Origin: Roseiflexus sp. RS-1
GTDB lineage: Bacteria; Chloroflexota; Chloroflexia; Chloroflexales; Roseiflexaceae
Length of the DNA: 64,000 bases
Assembly (NCBI RefSeq): GCF_000016665.1
Contig: NC_009523.1
Span: forward strand, 4,029,501 to 4,093,500
Reading direction: 5' to 3'
The notes under the pieces were generated by a model, which was not told the DNA's origin, did no database searches, and saw only the letters and a list, made by a program, of their open reading frames with translations. Below are positions 28,019 to 37,796 of the stretch, one piece after another. A program made the translations under genes and the position numbers. Within the stretch, counting starts at the first letter, position 1; each line of letters opens with the position of its first letter.

Positions 28019-28573
28019 CTACACACGCTTGGGGAGGCGTCCGGCTCGCATGTCCCAGTAGAGGTTCACCGCGTAACAGACCCGTTCCTTGGCTACAACG
28101 GCATTTTCCCATCCGATCGGTTCGACACGGGCGCCTTCAAGGTCTTTATAGACCGTGAAGAAGTGTTCGACTTCTTTGAGATAATGCGCCGGCAACTGTG
28201 TGTAGTCGCTGAAATCGGCAAAGAACGGATCATAGTGCAACACTGCCAGAATCTTGTCGTCCGGCTCACCACGGTCAGTCATGCGGAACAAGCCAATGGG
28301 ACGGGCTTCGACAATACAGCCGGTGAAGGTTGGCAGGTTCGTCATCACCAGCACATCAAGCGGATCGCCATCATCGTAGTACGTCTGCGGAATAAACCCA
28401 TAATCACCAGGGTAATGAACCGCCGAATAGAGCACCCGATCCAGTTTGAACGCCCCGGTTTGCTTGTGATACTCGTATTTGTTGCGCGAGCCTTTCGGAA
28501 TTTCCACAACAACGTGAACCACTTCCGGCGTGTTGGGACCGGACTCAAGCTCGTGCCAGAGATTCATAGTCAT
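28019..28573 (-). CDS. ppa: Inorganic pyrophosphatase (family I)
   Basis: A 184-residue soluble pyrophosphatase. Family marks are EIPKGSRNKYEYHKQTGAFK with the active-site Lys/Glu/Arg, HYPGDYGFIPQTY, and the metal-binding DGDPLDVLVM. It hydrolyses PPi, pulling reactions such as aminoacylation and the AMP-forming synthetase step of Pcs. GGAG lies 5 bp before the ATG at 28573. It is upstream of the Nudix gene. Confidence 0.96.
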   Translation of the reverse strand: MTMNLWHELESGPNTPEVVHVVVEIPKGSRNKYEYHKQTGAFKLDRVLYSAVHYPGDYGFIPQTYYDDGDPLDVLVMTNLPTFTGCIVEARPIGLFRMTDRGEPDDKILAVLHYDPFFADFSDYTQLPAHYLKEVEHFFTVYKDLEGARVEPIGWENAVVAKERVCYAVNLYWDMRAGRLPKRV

Positions 28574-28686
28574 CCAAACTCCAGATGCACAAACAACGAA
28601 TACATACTGCGCGCATTATAGCACGCAACTCCCCGGCGTGCGGTGCACATCGAGGGGTCTAACCAACATAACGCTCCGTCACAACA

Positions 28687-28709
28687 AAGGCGGGTTCATC
28701 ACCCGCCTT
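28687..28709 (-). terminator. Terminator after the AIM24-like gene
   Basis: AAGGCGGGT, loop TCATC, ACCCGCCTT: a perfect 9-bp stem. On the minus strand it is followed by TTTGTTGT, a weak U-tract. It lies 41 bp beyond the stop of the 28750-29721 gene. Confidence 0.6.
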
Positions 28710-28749
28710 GCCGCCAGACCGGGGTTTCCCACCCCTTGCACTGAATCCC

Positions 28750-29721
28750 CTACCGGTCGAGCAGACCGCCGATCACATCACCAATCACATCGCCGCTGCT
28801 CCCACTTCGACTACTCCCGCCAAACGATATATATCCGGCAACAGCTTTGGCGAGATTGGCGGTCGGCATCGTCTGCAACCAGACGCGCCCCGGTCCGCGC
28901 AGCGTCGTCAGGAACAACCCTTCGCCGCCCAGCAGAATGTTCTTGAACCCCTTCACCATCTCGATGTCGAACTCCACCGTCGGCTCATACATCGCCACGT
29001 GCCCGGTGTCCACCTTCAGCACCTGCCCCGCATCCAGCGTATACTCGACGATCTCGCCGTCCAGACAGACGAACGCCACCCCCGGACCGGTTAACTTCTG
29101 CATGATGAACCCCTCGCCGCCGAAGAACCCCGCGCCCAGGCGCTTGCGGAAGTGGATATCAAGCCCGACCGTTTTCTCGGCGCAGAGGAACGCCTGCTTC
29201 TGGACGATCATACTCTGCCCTTCGAGAAGCGGAACCGGCACGATCTTGCCGGGGAAATCGGATGCGAAGGCGACGATGCCCTTGCCGCCAGCCGAGGTGA
29301 ACTCGTTGAGGAACAGGCTCTCGCCGGAGATGGCGCGCTTGAACATCCCGCCAAGCCCGCCGCCGCGGGTGTTGGTCGCCATCTGGATGTTGCCCGACAT
29401 CCAGGACATCGCGCCCGACTCGGAGTAGACCGTCTCGCCAGGGTCAAGTTCAAGAATGACCGCCTGCAAGGTCGTCCCAACAATCTGATATTCCATCCCG
29501 GTCACACCACGCCCACGCGCGGTCACCGTCGGGTCAGGCAGGTCCAACCGCTGACCCATCTGATTGCCGTATGCGTACAGATCACCCGTCGATGATGGCG
29601 TCGGCTCGGAAGGCGGCGGTGGCGGTGCGGCTGGCGGCGGTGGCGCTGCAATGCGAGTGCCACACTGGGAGCAGAATCTGGCGGTTGGTGAAAGAACAGC
29701 GCCACATGTCGGGCATTGCAT
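28750..29721 (-). CDS. AIM24/TIGR00266-family protein with N-terminal zinc ribbon
   Basis: About 323 residues. The first 25 form a zinc ribbon ([19 protein letters not shown]), then a proline-rich linker, then the TIGR00266/AIM24 beta-rich domain: [38 protein letters not shown] and [21 protein letters not shown]. The ATG at 29721 is preferred because AAGGAG lies 9 bp upstream; an ATG at 29739 is less supported. The family's biochemical role is not established (a yeast homologue affects mitochondrial architecture). The C-terminus is Gly/Ser-rich. Confidence 0.85.
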   Translation of the reverse strand: MQCPTCGAVLSPTARFCSQCGTRIAAPPPPAAPPPPPSEPTPSSTGDLYAYGNQMGQRLDLPDPTVTARGRGVTGMEYQIVGTTLQAVILELDPGETVYSESGAMSWMSGNIQMATNTRGGGLGGMFKRAISGESLFLNEFTSAGGKGIVAFASDFPGKIVPVPLLEGQSMIVQKQAFLCAEKTVGLDIHFRKRLGAGFFGGEGFIMQKLTGPGVAFVCLDGEIVEYTLDAGQVLKVDTGHVAMYEPTVEFDIEMVKGFKNILLGGEGLFLTTLRGPGRVWLQTMPTANLAKAVAGYISFGGSSRSGSSGDVIGDVIGGLLDR

Positions 29722-29833
29722 GGATACCACTCCTTGCATGCACTATGATGCTGGTACGAACAGAATATCCGAAGAACGGATCCTTCCGTAGACATGAACG
29801 GCGTTTTCCGACAATCTCGACGCCCGGTGCGAA

Positions 29834-29951
29834 GTTCCCCGGTTTCCAATCCCCGGCGCACAGTCCCCGGTTCCCAGTCTCCGGCGCACAGTCTCCGGTT
29901 CCCAGTCCCCGGTTCTCAGTTCTTAGTTCTTAGTTCTCAGTTCTCAGTTCT
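29834..29951 (-). repeat. Heptamer array abutting the rho stop codon
   Basis: Read on the minus strand, the sequence after the rho stop is five GAACTGA/GAACTAA units followed by GAACCGG, GGACTGG and GCGCCGG variants, with strict 7-bp period and a 14-bp higher-order pattern in the distal half. The TAG stop is itself in phase with the first unit. The unit family is the same as the plus-strand array at 37611-37796. No open frame survives in rho sense, since each GAACTGA carries a stop. Confidence 0.85.
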
Positions 29952-31286
29952 CTAATTCGCCTTGCTCAACGTCGCCAGGAACTCGGCATTATTCCGCGTC
30001 TTCATCATGCGGGTCAGGACCAGTTCAGTACCCTCGCCTTCGCCGAGCATGCTGACCATACGACGCAGCGTCCACACCTGACGCAGCACGTCGGGCGGCA
30101 GCAACAGTTCCTCACGGCGCGTACCACTGCGGGTAATGTCGATTGCCGGGAACACACGCTTCTCCGCCAGTTTGCGGTCGAGGTGCAGTTCCATATTCCC
30201 GGTGCCTTTGAACTCCTCATAGATCACATCGTCCATTCGACTGCCGGTATCGACCAGACAGGTAGCGATGATCGTCAGTGACCCGCCATTCTCGATATTG
30301 CGCGCAGCGCCGAAGAAGCGCTTGGGCGGGTAGAGCGCCACCGGATCGATACCGCCAGAGAGCGTGCGCCCGCTCGGCGGCATATCCAGGTTGTACGCAC
30401 GCGCCAGACGGGTGATCGAGTCCATGAGGATCACAACGTCCTGCCCGCCTTCAACCAGTCGCTTGGCGCGTTCCAGCGTCATCTCGGCGACCTTCGTATG
30501 GTCTTCGACCGGCTCATCGAACGTTGACGAGATGACATCGCCCTTGACCGAGCGCCGCATATCGGTGACTTCTTCGGGGCGTTCACCGATGAGCAGCACC
30601 ATCAGGTGAATGTCCTGATAGTTGGTGGTGATGCCATTGGCAATCGCCTTGAGCAGCAACGTCTTCCCTGCTTTGGGCGGCGACACGATCAGACCGCGCT
30701 GACCACGACCGATCGGCGCCACCAGGTCAACCAGACGTGTTGCCAGCAGGTGCGGCTCCGTTTCGAGTTTGATCTGTTCGTTGGGAAAGATCGGCGTCAA
30801 CTGATCAAACGACGGGCGTTTGCGCGCTGTTTCCGGATCCATCCCATTGATCAACTCGACGCGCAGGAGCGAGTAGTACCGCTCACTCTCCTTCGGCGGA
30901 CGGATCTGCCCCCAAACCCGGTCACCAGTGCGCAGCCCAAACCGCCGAATCTGCGATTGCGACACATAGACATCGTTTGGTCCGGGCAACATCCGTTCAC
31001 CGCGCAAGAAACCATACCCATCGGCGACAATGTCGAGAACACCGTCGGACAGGGTATGGCCCGCCTCTTCCGTCTGCGCTTGCAGCAGTTTGAAGATCAG
31101 ATCCTGCTTTTTCAGATTGCTGACGCCGGTAATACCGCTCGCTTTCGCCAGTTCTCGCAGATCATTGAGCGTTTTGCTCTCGAGTTCGGCAACATTGATG
31201 ATCGGTTTGTCGCGAACGGGTTCGGTGTACTCGGCGACCGGCTCGCCGCCATTGTTGGTGGTATTTTTCGTTCTCATTCTTGGCAC
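29952..31286 (-). CDS. rho: Transcription termination factor Rho
   Basis: The 444-residue protein has the N-terminal Rho helical domain ([25 protein letters not shown]), the RNA-binding cold-shock-like fold ([36 protein letters not shown]), and the RecA-type ATPase. ATPase marks are Walker [21 protein letters not shown] and Walker [17 protein letters not shown]. The Q/R-loop region [22 protein letters not shown] is present. The GTG at 31286 is chosen for AAGGAG 6 bp upstream; the ATG three codons later is the alternative. It is an RNA-dependent helicase acting on untranslated transcripts. The gene is single, diverging from alaS, and its stop abuts a repeat array. Confidence 0.97.
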   Translation of the reverse strand: MPRMRTKNTTNNGGEPVAEYTEPVRDKPIINVAELESKTLNDLRELAKASGITGVSNLKKQDLIFKLLQAQTEEAGHTLSDGVLDIVADGYGFLRGERMLPGPNDVYVSQSQIRRFGLRTGDRVWGQIRPPKESERYYSLLRVELINGMDPETARKRPSFDQLTPIFPNEQIKLETEPHLLATRLVDLVAPIGRGQRGLIVSPPKAGKTLLLKAIANGITTNYQDIHLMVLLIGERPEEVTDMRRSVKGDVISSTFDEPVEDHTKVAEMTLERAKRLVEGGQDVVILMDSITRLARAYNLDMPPSGRTLSGGIDPVALYPPKRFFGAARNIENGGSLTIIATCLVDTGSRMDDVIYEEFKGTGNMELHLDRKLAEKRVFPAIDITRSGTRREELLLPPDVLRQVWTLRRMVSMLGEGEGTELVLTRMMKTRNNAEFLATLSKAN

Positions 31287-31770
31287 AGAAGACTCCTTGC
31301 CGACGCGTCTCTACGCCGGCCGTAACATAGCGGATGCTTACTCAATCGTTCCAGATAGACCAAAACGTGCGTCGTTGTGGCATGGTATGTTCTGTTGACA
31401 CACGGCGCAGCAGCGCCATGTGTTTCAGACTTCAGAGGTGATCGTACTGCGCCGATTCTATTGATATGGGAATAATGTATGTGCCAATCAGCAACTGGCG
31501 CGTTGTTTTCATAGATAAGCTACATGAACGGCGCTCGACCATACTGGAGGCTTGCAGCCGCATTGCTTACGGAGAGCTACGCTATGACTGCATTATGAAA
31601 CACAGAGTTACACCACAGTATGGTGGACGCCTGGCGCTTTCCAGGGGAATGTCTGACTTCTGGAGTCGCGTCAGATGCGAGATCTAGAGGATTGCCAACG
31701 CAATGCTTCACTCGCATGGCTATTATAGCACACCTGTCAAGATTTCGTGCACCATCCGCCGGCGGCATTG

Positions 31771-31800
31771 TTGACGCAGCGCGCTCATATGCCGTACAAT
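31771..31800 (+). promoter_or_regulatory. Promoter of alaS
   Basis: TTGACG (31771-31776), 18 bp, TACAAT (31795-31800). The predicted start near 31807 leaves a 70-nt leader before the alaS ATG. Confidence 0.7.
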
Positions 31801-31829
31801 GCATACGACATTACCACATAGTACTTCTT

Positions 31830-31859
31830 CCAGACGCCTCTGTGGGGCGACATGTCTGG
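31830..31859 (+). promoter_or_regulatory. Stem-loop in the alaS leader
   Basis: CCAGAC (31830-31835) pairs with GTCTGG (31854-31859), with an inner CGCC/GGCG pair, inside the predicted 5' UTR and ending 17 bp before the start codon. It could modulate translation; no T-box sequence (TGGNACCGCG class) is present. Confidence 0.4.
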
Positions 31860-31876
31860 CAAAGGCTATTATCGCT

Positions 31877-34594
31877 ATGAAAAAACTTTCCAGCGCCGCG
31901 ATTCGTGAGCAGTTTTTGCGTTTCTTTGAAGAACGCGGTCACGTCCGGGTACCCAGTTCATCGCTCATCCCTGGAAATGATCCAACCCTGCTGTTTACCA
32001 ACTCCGGTATGGTGCAGTTCAAGGATACGTTCCTGGGACTGGAGCAACGCCCATACACCCGCGCCACAACGGTTCAGAAGTGTCTGCGCGTCTCGGGGAA
32101 GCACAACGATCTCGAAGAGGTCGGTCCGTCGCCGCGTCACCATACGTTCTTCGAGATGCTCGGCAACTTCTCCTTCGGCGATTACTTCAAATCCGAGGCG
32201 ATTCCCATGGCGTGGGAGTTGTTGACGAAGGTGTTCGAACTCCCGGTTGAACGTTTGTGGTTTACCGTCTTCGAGGGCGACGACGAGGTGCCGCCTGATG
32301 ACGAAGCAGCGCAGTTGTGGGTTGCAGCCGGCGCCGATCCGGACCGTGTTCTTCGCTTCGGACGCAAGGACAACTTCTGGGTGATGGCGGATACCGGTCC
32401 GTGCGGTCCGTGTTCCGAGATTACGATCTATATCGGCGATGATCTGCGGGCGATGAGTGCGCAGGGGGTCAATTCCGACGATCCGAACTATGTCGAGATC
32501 TGGAACAATGTGTTCATGCAGTTTGAGCGCAGCACCATGCAACCGCTCCATCGCCCGTCGGTCGATACCGGTATGGGGCTCGAACGCATGGCGATGGTCA
32601 TGCAGGGGGTTCATTCCACCTATGAGACCGATCTGTTCATTCCGCTGATTGAGCGCCAGCTGGCGCTGCTCGGCGCGGACGAGTCGACCTATCGCGCGCG
32701 GGTTGCGCCCTACCGCGCCGTCGCCGACCATAGCCGCGCGGTGGCGTTCCTGATCGCCGACGGGGTGCTTCCAGGCAATACAGGGCGGTCGTATGTGCTG
32801 CGCCGCATTCTGCGCCGCGCAGTCTACCAGGGTCGCACGGTCGGCTTCGAGAAGCCATTCCTGGCGGAGATCGTCGCAGCGGTGATCGAGCAGATGGGTG
32901 CGGTCTATCCCGAATTGCGCGAACGCGCCGATTTTATCCTGGAAACGGTCGATCTGGAAGAACGCCAGTTCCTGCGCACCCTTTCGGGCGGAATGAGCAT
33001 TCTGAACAGTGTTATTGAACGGGTGCGCGCCAGCGGCAGTACGGTCATTCCTGGCGATGATGCATTTACGCTCAAGGATACCTATGGCTTTCCGCTCGAT
33101 CTGACGCAGAAAATCGCTGCCGAACACGGTTTGACCGTCGATGAGGCAGGATACGAGCGGCGCATGGAAGAACAGCGTGACCGGGGCCGTCGTGCGGCAC
33201 AGTTCAAACGGGCAGCCGAGGCGGAAGTATGGGCGGGGATCGATCTGCCGCCAACCCGCTTCACCGGCTATGCGGCGGTTTCCGGCAGCGGCGTGGTGCA
33301 GGCGATTGTCGTCGCTGGCGATCAGGTCGCCGAAGCCAGCGCCGGTCAACAGGTGCAGATCGCGCTCGACAGCACGCCGTTCTATGCCGAAAGCGGTGGT
33401 CAGGTCGGTGATACCGGCGTCCTGATCGGTCCGCGCGGTCGTGTCCGGGTCGAAGATGTGCAACGACCCGTGCCCGGCGTGATTGTTCATTATGGCGTGG
33501 TCGAGAGTGGCAGCGTGATGCTGCACGATCCGGTCGACGCGCACGTCGATAGTGGGCGTCGTGCCGCTATTATGCGCAACCATACCGCAACCCACCTGCT
33601 CCATCGCGCCCTGCGTGATGTGCTCGGCGAACATGCCGCGCAGGCTGGCTCACTCGTTGCGCCGGATCGCCTGCGTTTCGACTTTACGCATACGCGCCCG
33701 CTGACCCCGGAACAACTGCACGAGATCGAGCGACGCGTCAATGCCTGGATCCGTGCCGATACGCCGGTTGTCTGGCAGGAGTTGAGTTATCAGGCGGCTA
33801 TCGAAGCCGGCGCTATCGCGCTGTTCGGCGAAAAATATGGCGATGTGGTGCGCATGGTCACGATTGGATGCGTCAACGGTCATGATGCGCCTTCACCTGC
33901 TGCGCTGGCTGAACGCGAACTGGCAGGCTTTCCGATGTGCTCGCGTGAACTGTGCGGCGGAACCCATGTCGGGCGGAGCGGCGAGATTGGACTGTTCCGC
34001 ATCATTTCGGAAAGTAGCGTCGCTGCTGGCGTGCGACGCATCGAGGCATTGACCGGTCCTGAAGCCGAAGCGTGGGTCGATGCCCAGATTGCAACACTCC
34101 AGGCGGTTGCCGCTCGCGTCGGAGCGCCTCAAACTCAACTGGTCGAGCGTGTCGAGGCGTTGATCGCCGAATTGAAGCAACGTCAGCGCGCCCTCGATGA
34201 GTTGACCGCCCGCATGGCGCGGTCCAACCTGGAAGGGTTGCTCGCCAGCGTGCAATCGGTGGGCGACATTCGCTTCCTGGCAGCACAGGTCGAAGCGCCC
34301 AACGCCGCGCGATTGCGCGAAATGGGCGACTGGCTGCGCGACAAATTGGGGTCGGGCGTGGTGGTGCTGGCGACGGTATTCGACGGCAAAGCCCAGATTC
34401 TGGCAATGGCAACGCCCGATCTGGCGGGGAAACGGATCCATGCTGGCAATCTCGTGAAGGCGCTTGCGCCGATCGTCGGCGGCAGCGGCGGCGGTCGCCC
34501 CGATATGGCGCAGGCTGGCGGACGTGATAGTGCGAAGATACCTCAAGCGTTGGAGCATGTTGCCGCAGTGATAGCGGCGCAGGCGGGGGTTTGA
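31877..34594 (+). CDS. alaS: Alanyl-tRNA synthetase
   Basis: About 905 residues. The class II catalytic core is clear: PSSSLIPGNDPTLLFTNSGM, RHHTFFEMLGNFSFGDYFK and GMGLERMAMVMQG. The editing domain follows, with HTATHLLHRAL and the zinc-type CSRELCGGTHVGRSGEIG motif. A C-Ala segment at the end contains GGSGGGRPDMAQAGG. It charges tRNA-Ala and clears mis-acylated Ser/Gly. The ATG at 31877 is preferred over an upstream ATG at 31799, because MKKLSSAAIREQFLRFF is the typical start and the extension overlaps the -10 box. The next gene starts 19 bp downstream. Confidence 0.97.
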   Translation: MKKLSSAAIREQFLRFFEERGHVRVPSSSLIPGNDPTLLFTNSGMVQFKDTFLGLEQRPYTRATTVQKCLRVSGKHNDLEEVGPSPRHHTFFEMLGNFSFGDYFKSEAIPMAWELLTKVFELPVERLWFTVFEGDDEVPPDDEAAQLWVAAGADPDRVLRFGRKDNFWVMADTGPCGPCSEITIYIGDDLRAMSAQGVNSDDPNYVEIWNNVFMQFERSTMQPLHRPSVDTGMGLERMAMVMQGVHSTYETDLFIPLIERQLALLGADESTYRARVAPYRAVADHSRAVAFLIADGVLPGNTGRSYVLRRILRRAVYQGRTVGFEKPFLAEIVAAVIEQMGAVYPELRERADFILETVDLEERQFLRTLSGGMSILNSVIERVRASGSTVIPGDDAFTLKDTYGFPLDLTQKIAAEHGLTVDEAGYERRMEEQRDRGRRAAQFKRAAEAEVWAGIDLPPTRFTGYAAVSGSGVVQAIVVAGDQVAEASAGQQVQIALDSTPFYAESGGQVGDTGVLIGPRGRVRVEDVQRPVPGVIVHYGVVESGSVMLHDPVDAHVDSGRRAAIMRNHTATHLLHRALRDVLGEHAAQAGSLVAPDRLRFDFTHTRPLTPEQLHEIERRVNAWIRADTPVVWQELSYQAAIEAGAIALFGEKYGDVVRMVTIGCVNGHDAPSPAALAERELAGFPMCSRELCGGTHVGRSGEIGLFRIISESSVAAGVRRIEALTGPEAEAWVDAQIATLQAVAARVGAPQTQLVERVEALIAELKQRQRALDELTARMARSNLEGLLASVQSVGDIRFLAAQVEAPNAARLREMGDWLRDKLGSGVVVLATVFDGKAQILAMATPDLAGKRIHAGNLVKALAPIVGGSGGGRPDMAQAGGRDSAKIPQALEHVAAVIAAQAGV

Positions 34595-34612
34595 CCCCGA
34601 GGAGATCCACAC

Positions 34613-36610
34613 ATGTCGGATGAGACGTCACCAATTCCTCTCCCGCCCAAAACACCACCGACAGGGATCACAGCAGTGCTCAGCGCCATTCTGGCATCCA
34701 ACCCGGCATCAGCAGTCGTGCCGGTTGTGCCTGCTGATACACTCGATGGTATTATCGAACGTGTGCGCGCAGCACGCGCCAGCAGCGTCCAACTGCTGGT
34801 TCCTGAAGGGGCGCCGGCGCTGCAAGGGCGGCGCAGTTTCACAGCGCTGCGGTTGATCCTCCAGCGCGATGGCATCAGTGTGCTGGTGATCAGCCCTGAT
34901 GCGAACGTGCTCGAAGCAGCGCGCTCCAGTGGTCTGGAAACGATGGCGGTGGGCGATCCGCCATCGCCGCGACCCGCAACACCTGCTCCGACGACTCCCC
35001 CCGCCAGACCTGTGATCGATGAGCGCGATGCCGCCTTCCTGCGCGCCCTGGACGATGTGCCGTCACGCGATCCGTATGCCGACCTGTCGGAGAAAGATGC
35101 GGCGTTTGCCGCTTCCCTCGACGACTTCTCCGATGCGGTTGCTACGGTTGCAGCGCCGTCGACGCAACCCGAAACGCCGCCGCCTTCCGCCGCTCCCCCG
35201 CCCCGCAGGGTCAGCGCCGCCGATGTGCGCCTCAGCGCGGACGAGGAACAGCGCGCGTCCGCCCATGAAACGGCGCGACGCAGCGCACCCGCGCCACGAC
35301 GACAGTCGCAGTCACGCGCGACGGTGCGAACCGCGCCACGCACTGCGGGCGCCCCCACCCGCACGAGCGATCGCACCATGATCATTGGTATCGCCATCGC
35401 AGTCCTGATTGTTGCGCTGCTGATTGCGTTCGGCTGGTATCATGCGAACCGTGTGTCGATCATTGTCGGACCGCCGGTGATCCAGAGCCGCACGCAACCT
35501 TTCCGTGGAGAAGTTATTCCGATCACAACCGCTGATCCCGGTACGAATCCGTCGTCGATCCAGGCGGCAGTCGTACAGGCGGAGGCATCCTTCACCGTTC
35601 AGGGGCAGGTGACGAGTGAAACAGTGGCGCCCGCCGGACGGGCAACCGGTCAGGTACGCATTATCAACGTCATTGAACAACCCTTCCCGCTCCCTGAAGG
35701 CACGGAACTCCTGGGGTTGAACCCTGCCGGCGCTGAGGTGCGTTTCGTTATTGAAGGACAGGTTACCGTGCCGGCGGCGGTCACTACCGTGAGCGATCGC
35801 GGACGAAGCACCACCTACGGCGAAGTTGTGGTCAATGTCGTCGCCCGCTCGCCCGGCAGCGCCTCGAACGTCGGAAGCAATGCGTTGACGCAGATCCTTA
35901 TCCCTGGGATGCAACCGATCATCAGCGACCGGGGAAATCTGCTGATCCGACACGACGCGATCGGCGGCGGCAGTGAGCAAGCGCAACGCATCGTCACCGA
36001 AGCCGATGTGCAACGTGTCCTCGGTGACGCGCTGACGGGCCTGTATAACGCCGGGATGGAACAACTCGCCCGCCAGATCGATCAAAATGTGCTGGCTATC
36101 GATCCGACAACCATCACCCCCGACACAATCGAACTGGCGCGTCCCGAATCGTATAACCCGCCATTGATTGAGCCACCCCTCGGTCAACCGGTCGATCCTG
36201 CCAATCCAGTCTTCCGGGTGACGGTGAGCACCCGATTCAGCGCCCTGGCGACCCCTCGTGATCGTCTGGTCAGCAAGCAACTTGAACAGGTTGTCCCGCA
36301 GCATTTTCTGCAACGCGGCACACCGTGCAATCCAAACGAGCGGGTTGGGTTCGATGTCGCCGGATGGCGCTGGGACGGTTCGAAACTGACGATCAATGGC
36401 GCAATCGCCTGCACCGAGTATGGAACGCTGACGAACGATATGCTCAATCAGATCAGAAGGGACCTGGTCGGCGCATCCCGCAGCGATGCCGAAACGCGGC
36501 TCCAGCAGTTTGTACAACAGGGGGCGATCAGCACCTATAGCCTGCCAGCAATCGAGACGCTGCCAGGGTTCGACTTCCTCATCGATGTGCAACCTGCCAG
36601 ACTATCGTGA
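34613..36610 (+). CDS. Baseplate-J-like domain membrane protein
   Basis: The 665-residue protein has a cytoplasmic N-terminal alpha/beta domain (DTLDGIIERVRAARASSVQLLVPEGAPAL...VISPDANVLEAARSSG) and a long Pro/Ala/Arg-rich linker. A single transmembrane helix lies at about residues 260-280 (MIIGIAIAVLIVALLIAFGW). A large external domain has segments TVPAAVTTVSDRGRSTTYGE and GSASNVGSNALTQILIPGM, typical of baseplate J-like folds. No other phage-tail genes are nearby, so this is not a contractile system here. Similar proteins next to ruvX occur in other Chloroflexota as I recall. Function is unknown. ruvX starts 18 bp after it. Confidence 0.75.
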   Translation: MSDETSPIPLPPKTPPTGITAVLSAILASNPASAVVPVVPADTLDGIIERVRAARASSVQLLVPEGAPALQGRRSFTALRLILQRDGISVLVISPDANVLEAARSSGLETMAVGDPPSPRPATPAPTTPPARPVIDERDAAFLRALDDVPSRDPYADLSEKDAAFAASLDDFSDAVATVAAPSTQPETPPPSAAPPPRRVSAADVRLSADEEQRASAHETARRSAPAPRRQSQSRATVRTAPRTAGAPTRTSDRTMIIGIAIAVLIVALLIAFGWYHANRVSIIVGPPVIQSRTQPFRGEVIPITTADPGTNPSSIQAAVVQAEASFTVQGQVTSETVAPAGRATGQVRIINVIEQPFPLPEGTELLGLNPAGAEVRFVIEGQVTVPAAVTTVSDRGRSTTYGEVVVNVVARSPGSASNVGSNALTQILIPGMQPIISDRGNLLIRHDAIGGGSEQAQRIVTEADVQRVLGDALTGLYNAGMEQLARQIDQNVLAIDPTTITPDTIELARPESYNPPLIEPPLGQPVDPANPVFRVTVSTRFSALATPRDRLVSKQLEQVVPQHFLQRGTPCNPNERVGFDVAGWRWDGSKLTINGAIACTEYGTLTNDMLNQIRRDLVGASRSDAETRLQQFVQQGAISTYSLPAIETLPGFDFLIDVQPARLS

Positions 36611-36628
36611 TCAAGGAGTGAGGGGGCG

Positions 36629-37054
36629 ATGAGCAGCGAACCCGGACGGGTGATGGCGCTCGATGTCGGCGAGCGGCGCATTGGCGTAGCATTGAGCGAC
36701 CCGACCCGCATGCTGGCTTCGCCGCTGACAACAATCCGCGCCGTACCACGCTCCACCGCCCTGAAACGCATTCTCACCCTCATCCGCGATTACCAGGTAA
36801 CGGCGCTGGTCGTCGGGCTGCCGCTGACCATGAACGGCGACATTGGTCCGCAGGCGACGCTGGTGCAACAGTTCGTCGATGAACTGCGTCCGCTCATCGA
36901 CATTCCGATCTTCTTCGTCGATGAACGACTCACAACAGTTGCCGCTGAACGCATGATGATCGATCTCAAAATCAAGCCTGAACAGCGCAGGGCGCGCATT
37001 GATGAGGTGGCAGCGTCGATCATCTTGCAGGATTTTCTCGACTCTCAGCGCTAA
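36629..37054 (+). CDS. ruvX: YqgF/RuvX-type RNase H-fold nuclease (putative Holliday junction resolvase)
   Basis: 141 residues, full length. RNase H-fold marks are MALDVGERRIGVALSDPT at the N-terminus, VVGLPLTMNGDIGPQA in the centre and FFVDERLTTVAAERMM followed by DEVAASIILQDFL. The family is assigned to Holliday junction resolution or 16S rRNA 5'-end maturation. AAGGAG lies 11 bp before the ATG. Order alaS, J-like protein, ruvX with small gaps indicates an operon. It ends 2 bp from the convergent kinase gene. Confidence 0.93.
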   Translation: MSSEPGRVMALDVGERRIGVALSDPTRMLASPLTTIRAVPRSTALKRILTLIRDYQVTALVVGLPLTMNGDIGPQATLVQQFVDELRPLIDIPIFFVDERLTTVAAERMMIDLKIKPEQRRARIDEVAASIILQDFLDSQR

Positions 37055-37056
37055 AC

Positions 37057-37605
37057 CTACCGGCATACCGATTCGATCCACTCCAGGATCGTATGGAGCA
37101 CGTCTTCGAGCGGCGCATACGTATCGACCACCAAATACGGCTCTTGAATCGGGTAATTTGAGGTCTCAGCCCGTCGGCGCAGATGATCCTGAAGGTGTTC
37201 CCACGTCGTCACATGATGCGCCGGCAGGCGTAATGCCGCCCGCTGTTCGATCCGCCGCCGCCATTCCTCCTCGGACGAACAGATACATTCGATGACCAGC
37301 AGACGTGCGCCGGTATCGTGCGCAACCACACAGGCGGTTGTGTAGCCGCCAATTTCGCTGAGCGGACTGTCGCAGATGACGCTCAGATGTTGCAACAACT
37401 GGCGGCGCGCTACATTGAACATGGCGATGTATGCCAGCCCGCCAGCATCTTCGACGTGACCATCCAGCACATCCTTGATGTCGTCCTTGTCGATCAGGGG
37501 AATACGAAGACGGCGGCTGAGCGCGCGCGCCACCGCGCTCTTGCCGGATCCGGGGTGACCTTTCATTGCGATCAGCAGAGGACGTTGGATCTGTGTTATG
37601 GACAT
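37057..37605 (-). CDS. Small P-loop kinase (AAA_33 / adenylylsulfate-kinase-like)
   Basis: About 182 residues from the ATG at 37605. Walker A GHPGSGKSAVARAL, IPLIDKDDIKD as the acceptor-side aspartates, and a lid-like EEEWRRRIEQRAALR resemble small phosphotransferases of the AAA_33/zeta/chloramphenicol phosphotransferase group. The frame stays open 71 codons upstream through a heptamer array (SRFPVPG-type peptide repeats), but this is a by-product of the repeat, so the shorter start is used. There is no obvious Shine-Dalgarno; only 5 bp separate the ATG from the array. No antitoxin gene is adjacent, so a toxin role is not supported. Confidence 0.75.
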   Translation of the reverse strand: MSITQIQRPLLIAMKGHPGSGKSAVARALSRRLRIPLIDKDDIKDVLDGHVEDAGGLAYIAMFNVARRQLLQHLSVICDSPLSEIGGYTTACVVAHDTGARLLVIECICSSEEEWRRRIEQRAALRLPAHHVTTWEHLQDHLRRRAETSNYPIQEPYLVVDTYAPLEDVLHTILEWIESVCR

Positions 37606-37610
37606 GTGTC

Positions 37611-37796
37611 GAACCGAGAACCGAGAACCGAGAACTGAGAACCAGGAACCGAGAACTAAGAACCAGGAACCAGGAACTGAGAACCGGGAACCGGGAACTG
37701 AGAACCGGGAACCGAGAACCGGGAACCGGGAACTGAGAACCGGGAACCGGGAACCGGGAACCGGGAACTGAGAACCGGGAACCGGGAACGGACTGA
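37611..37796 (+). repeat. Heptamer array, GAACCGR/GAACTGA units
   Basis: About 26 uninterrupted 7-bp units: GAACCGA, GAACTGA, GAACCAG, GAACTAA, GAACCGG. The GAAC core is invariant and positions 5-7 vary. There are no insertions or deletions over about 180 bp. It lies immediately upstream of the minus-strand kinase start and directly adjoins a second, different array. Confidence 0.95.

Larger units (their letters stand above)
31287..31876. other. Divergent rho/alaS intergenic region
   Basis: This 590-bp gap is visibly more AT-rich than the flanking genes. Short open frames inside (for example 31466-31687) lack ribosome binding sites and family resemblance, and I do not accept them as genes. 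The right end holds the alaS promoter and a leader hairpin. The middle shows nothing I can name; a small RNA is possible but unsupported. Confidence 0.6.

Noticed and set aside
31466-31687. 73-codon open frame between rho and alaS
   Set aside because: No ribosome binding site, low-complexity-free but unrecognisable peptide, and AT-rich context unlike the genes around it.
31287-31876. T-box riboswitch before alaS
   Set aside because: No T-box consensus and no terminator/antiterminator pair; the leader is only about 70 nt from the predicted start.
34613-36610. Phage tail or contractile injection remnant because of the baseplate-J-like domain
   Set aside because: No sheath, tube, spike or other tail genes are near; the protein has a transmembrane helix and sits in an alaS-ruvX operon.
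37057-37605. Zeta-type toxin of a toxin-antitoxin pair
   Set aside because: A P-loop kinase is present, but no adjacent antitoxin gene and no zeta-specific motifs could be seen.
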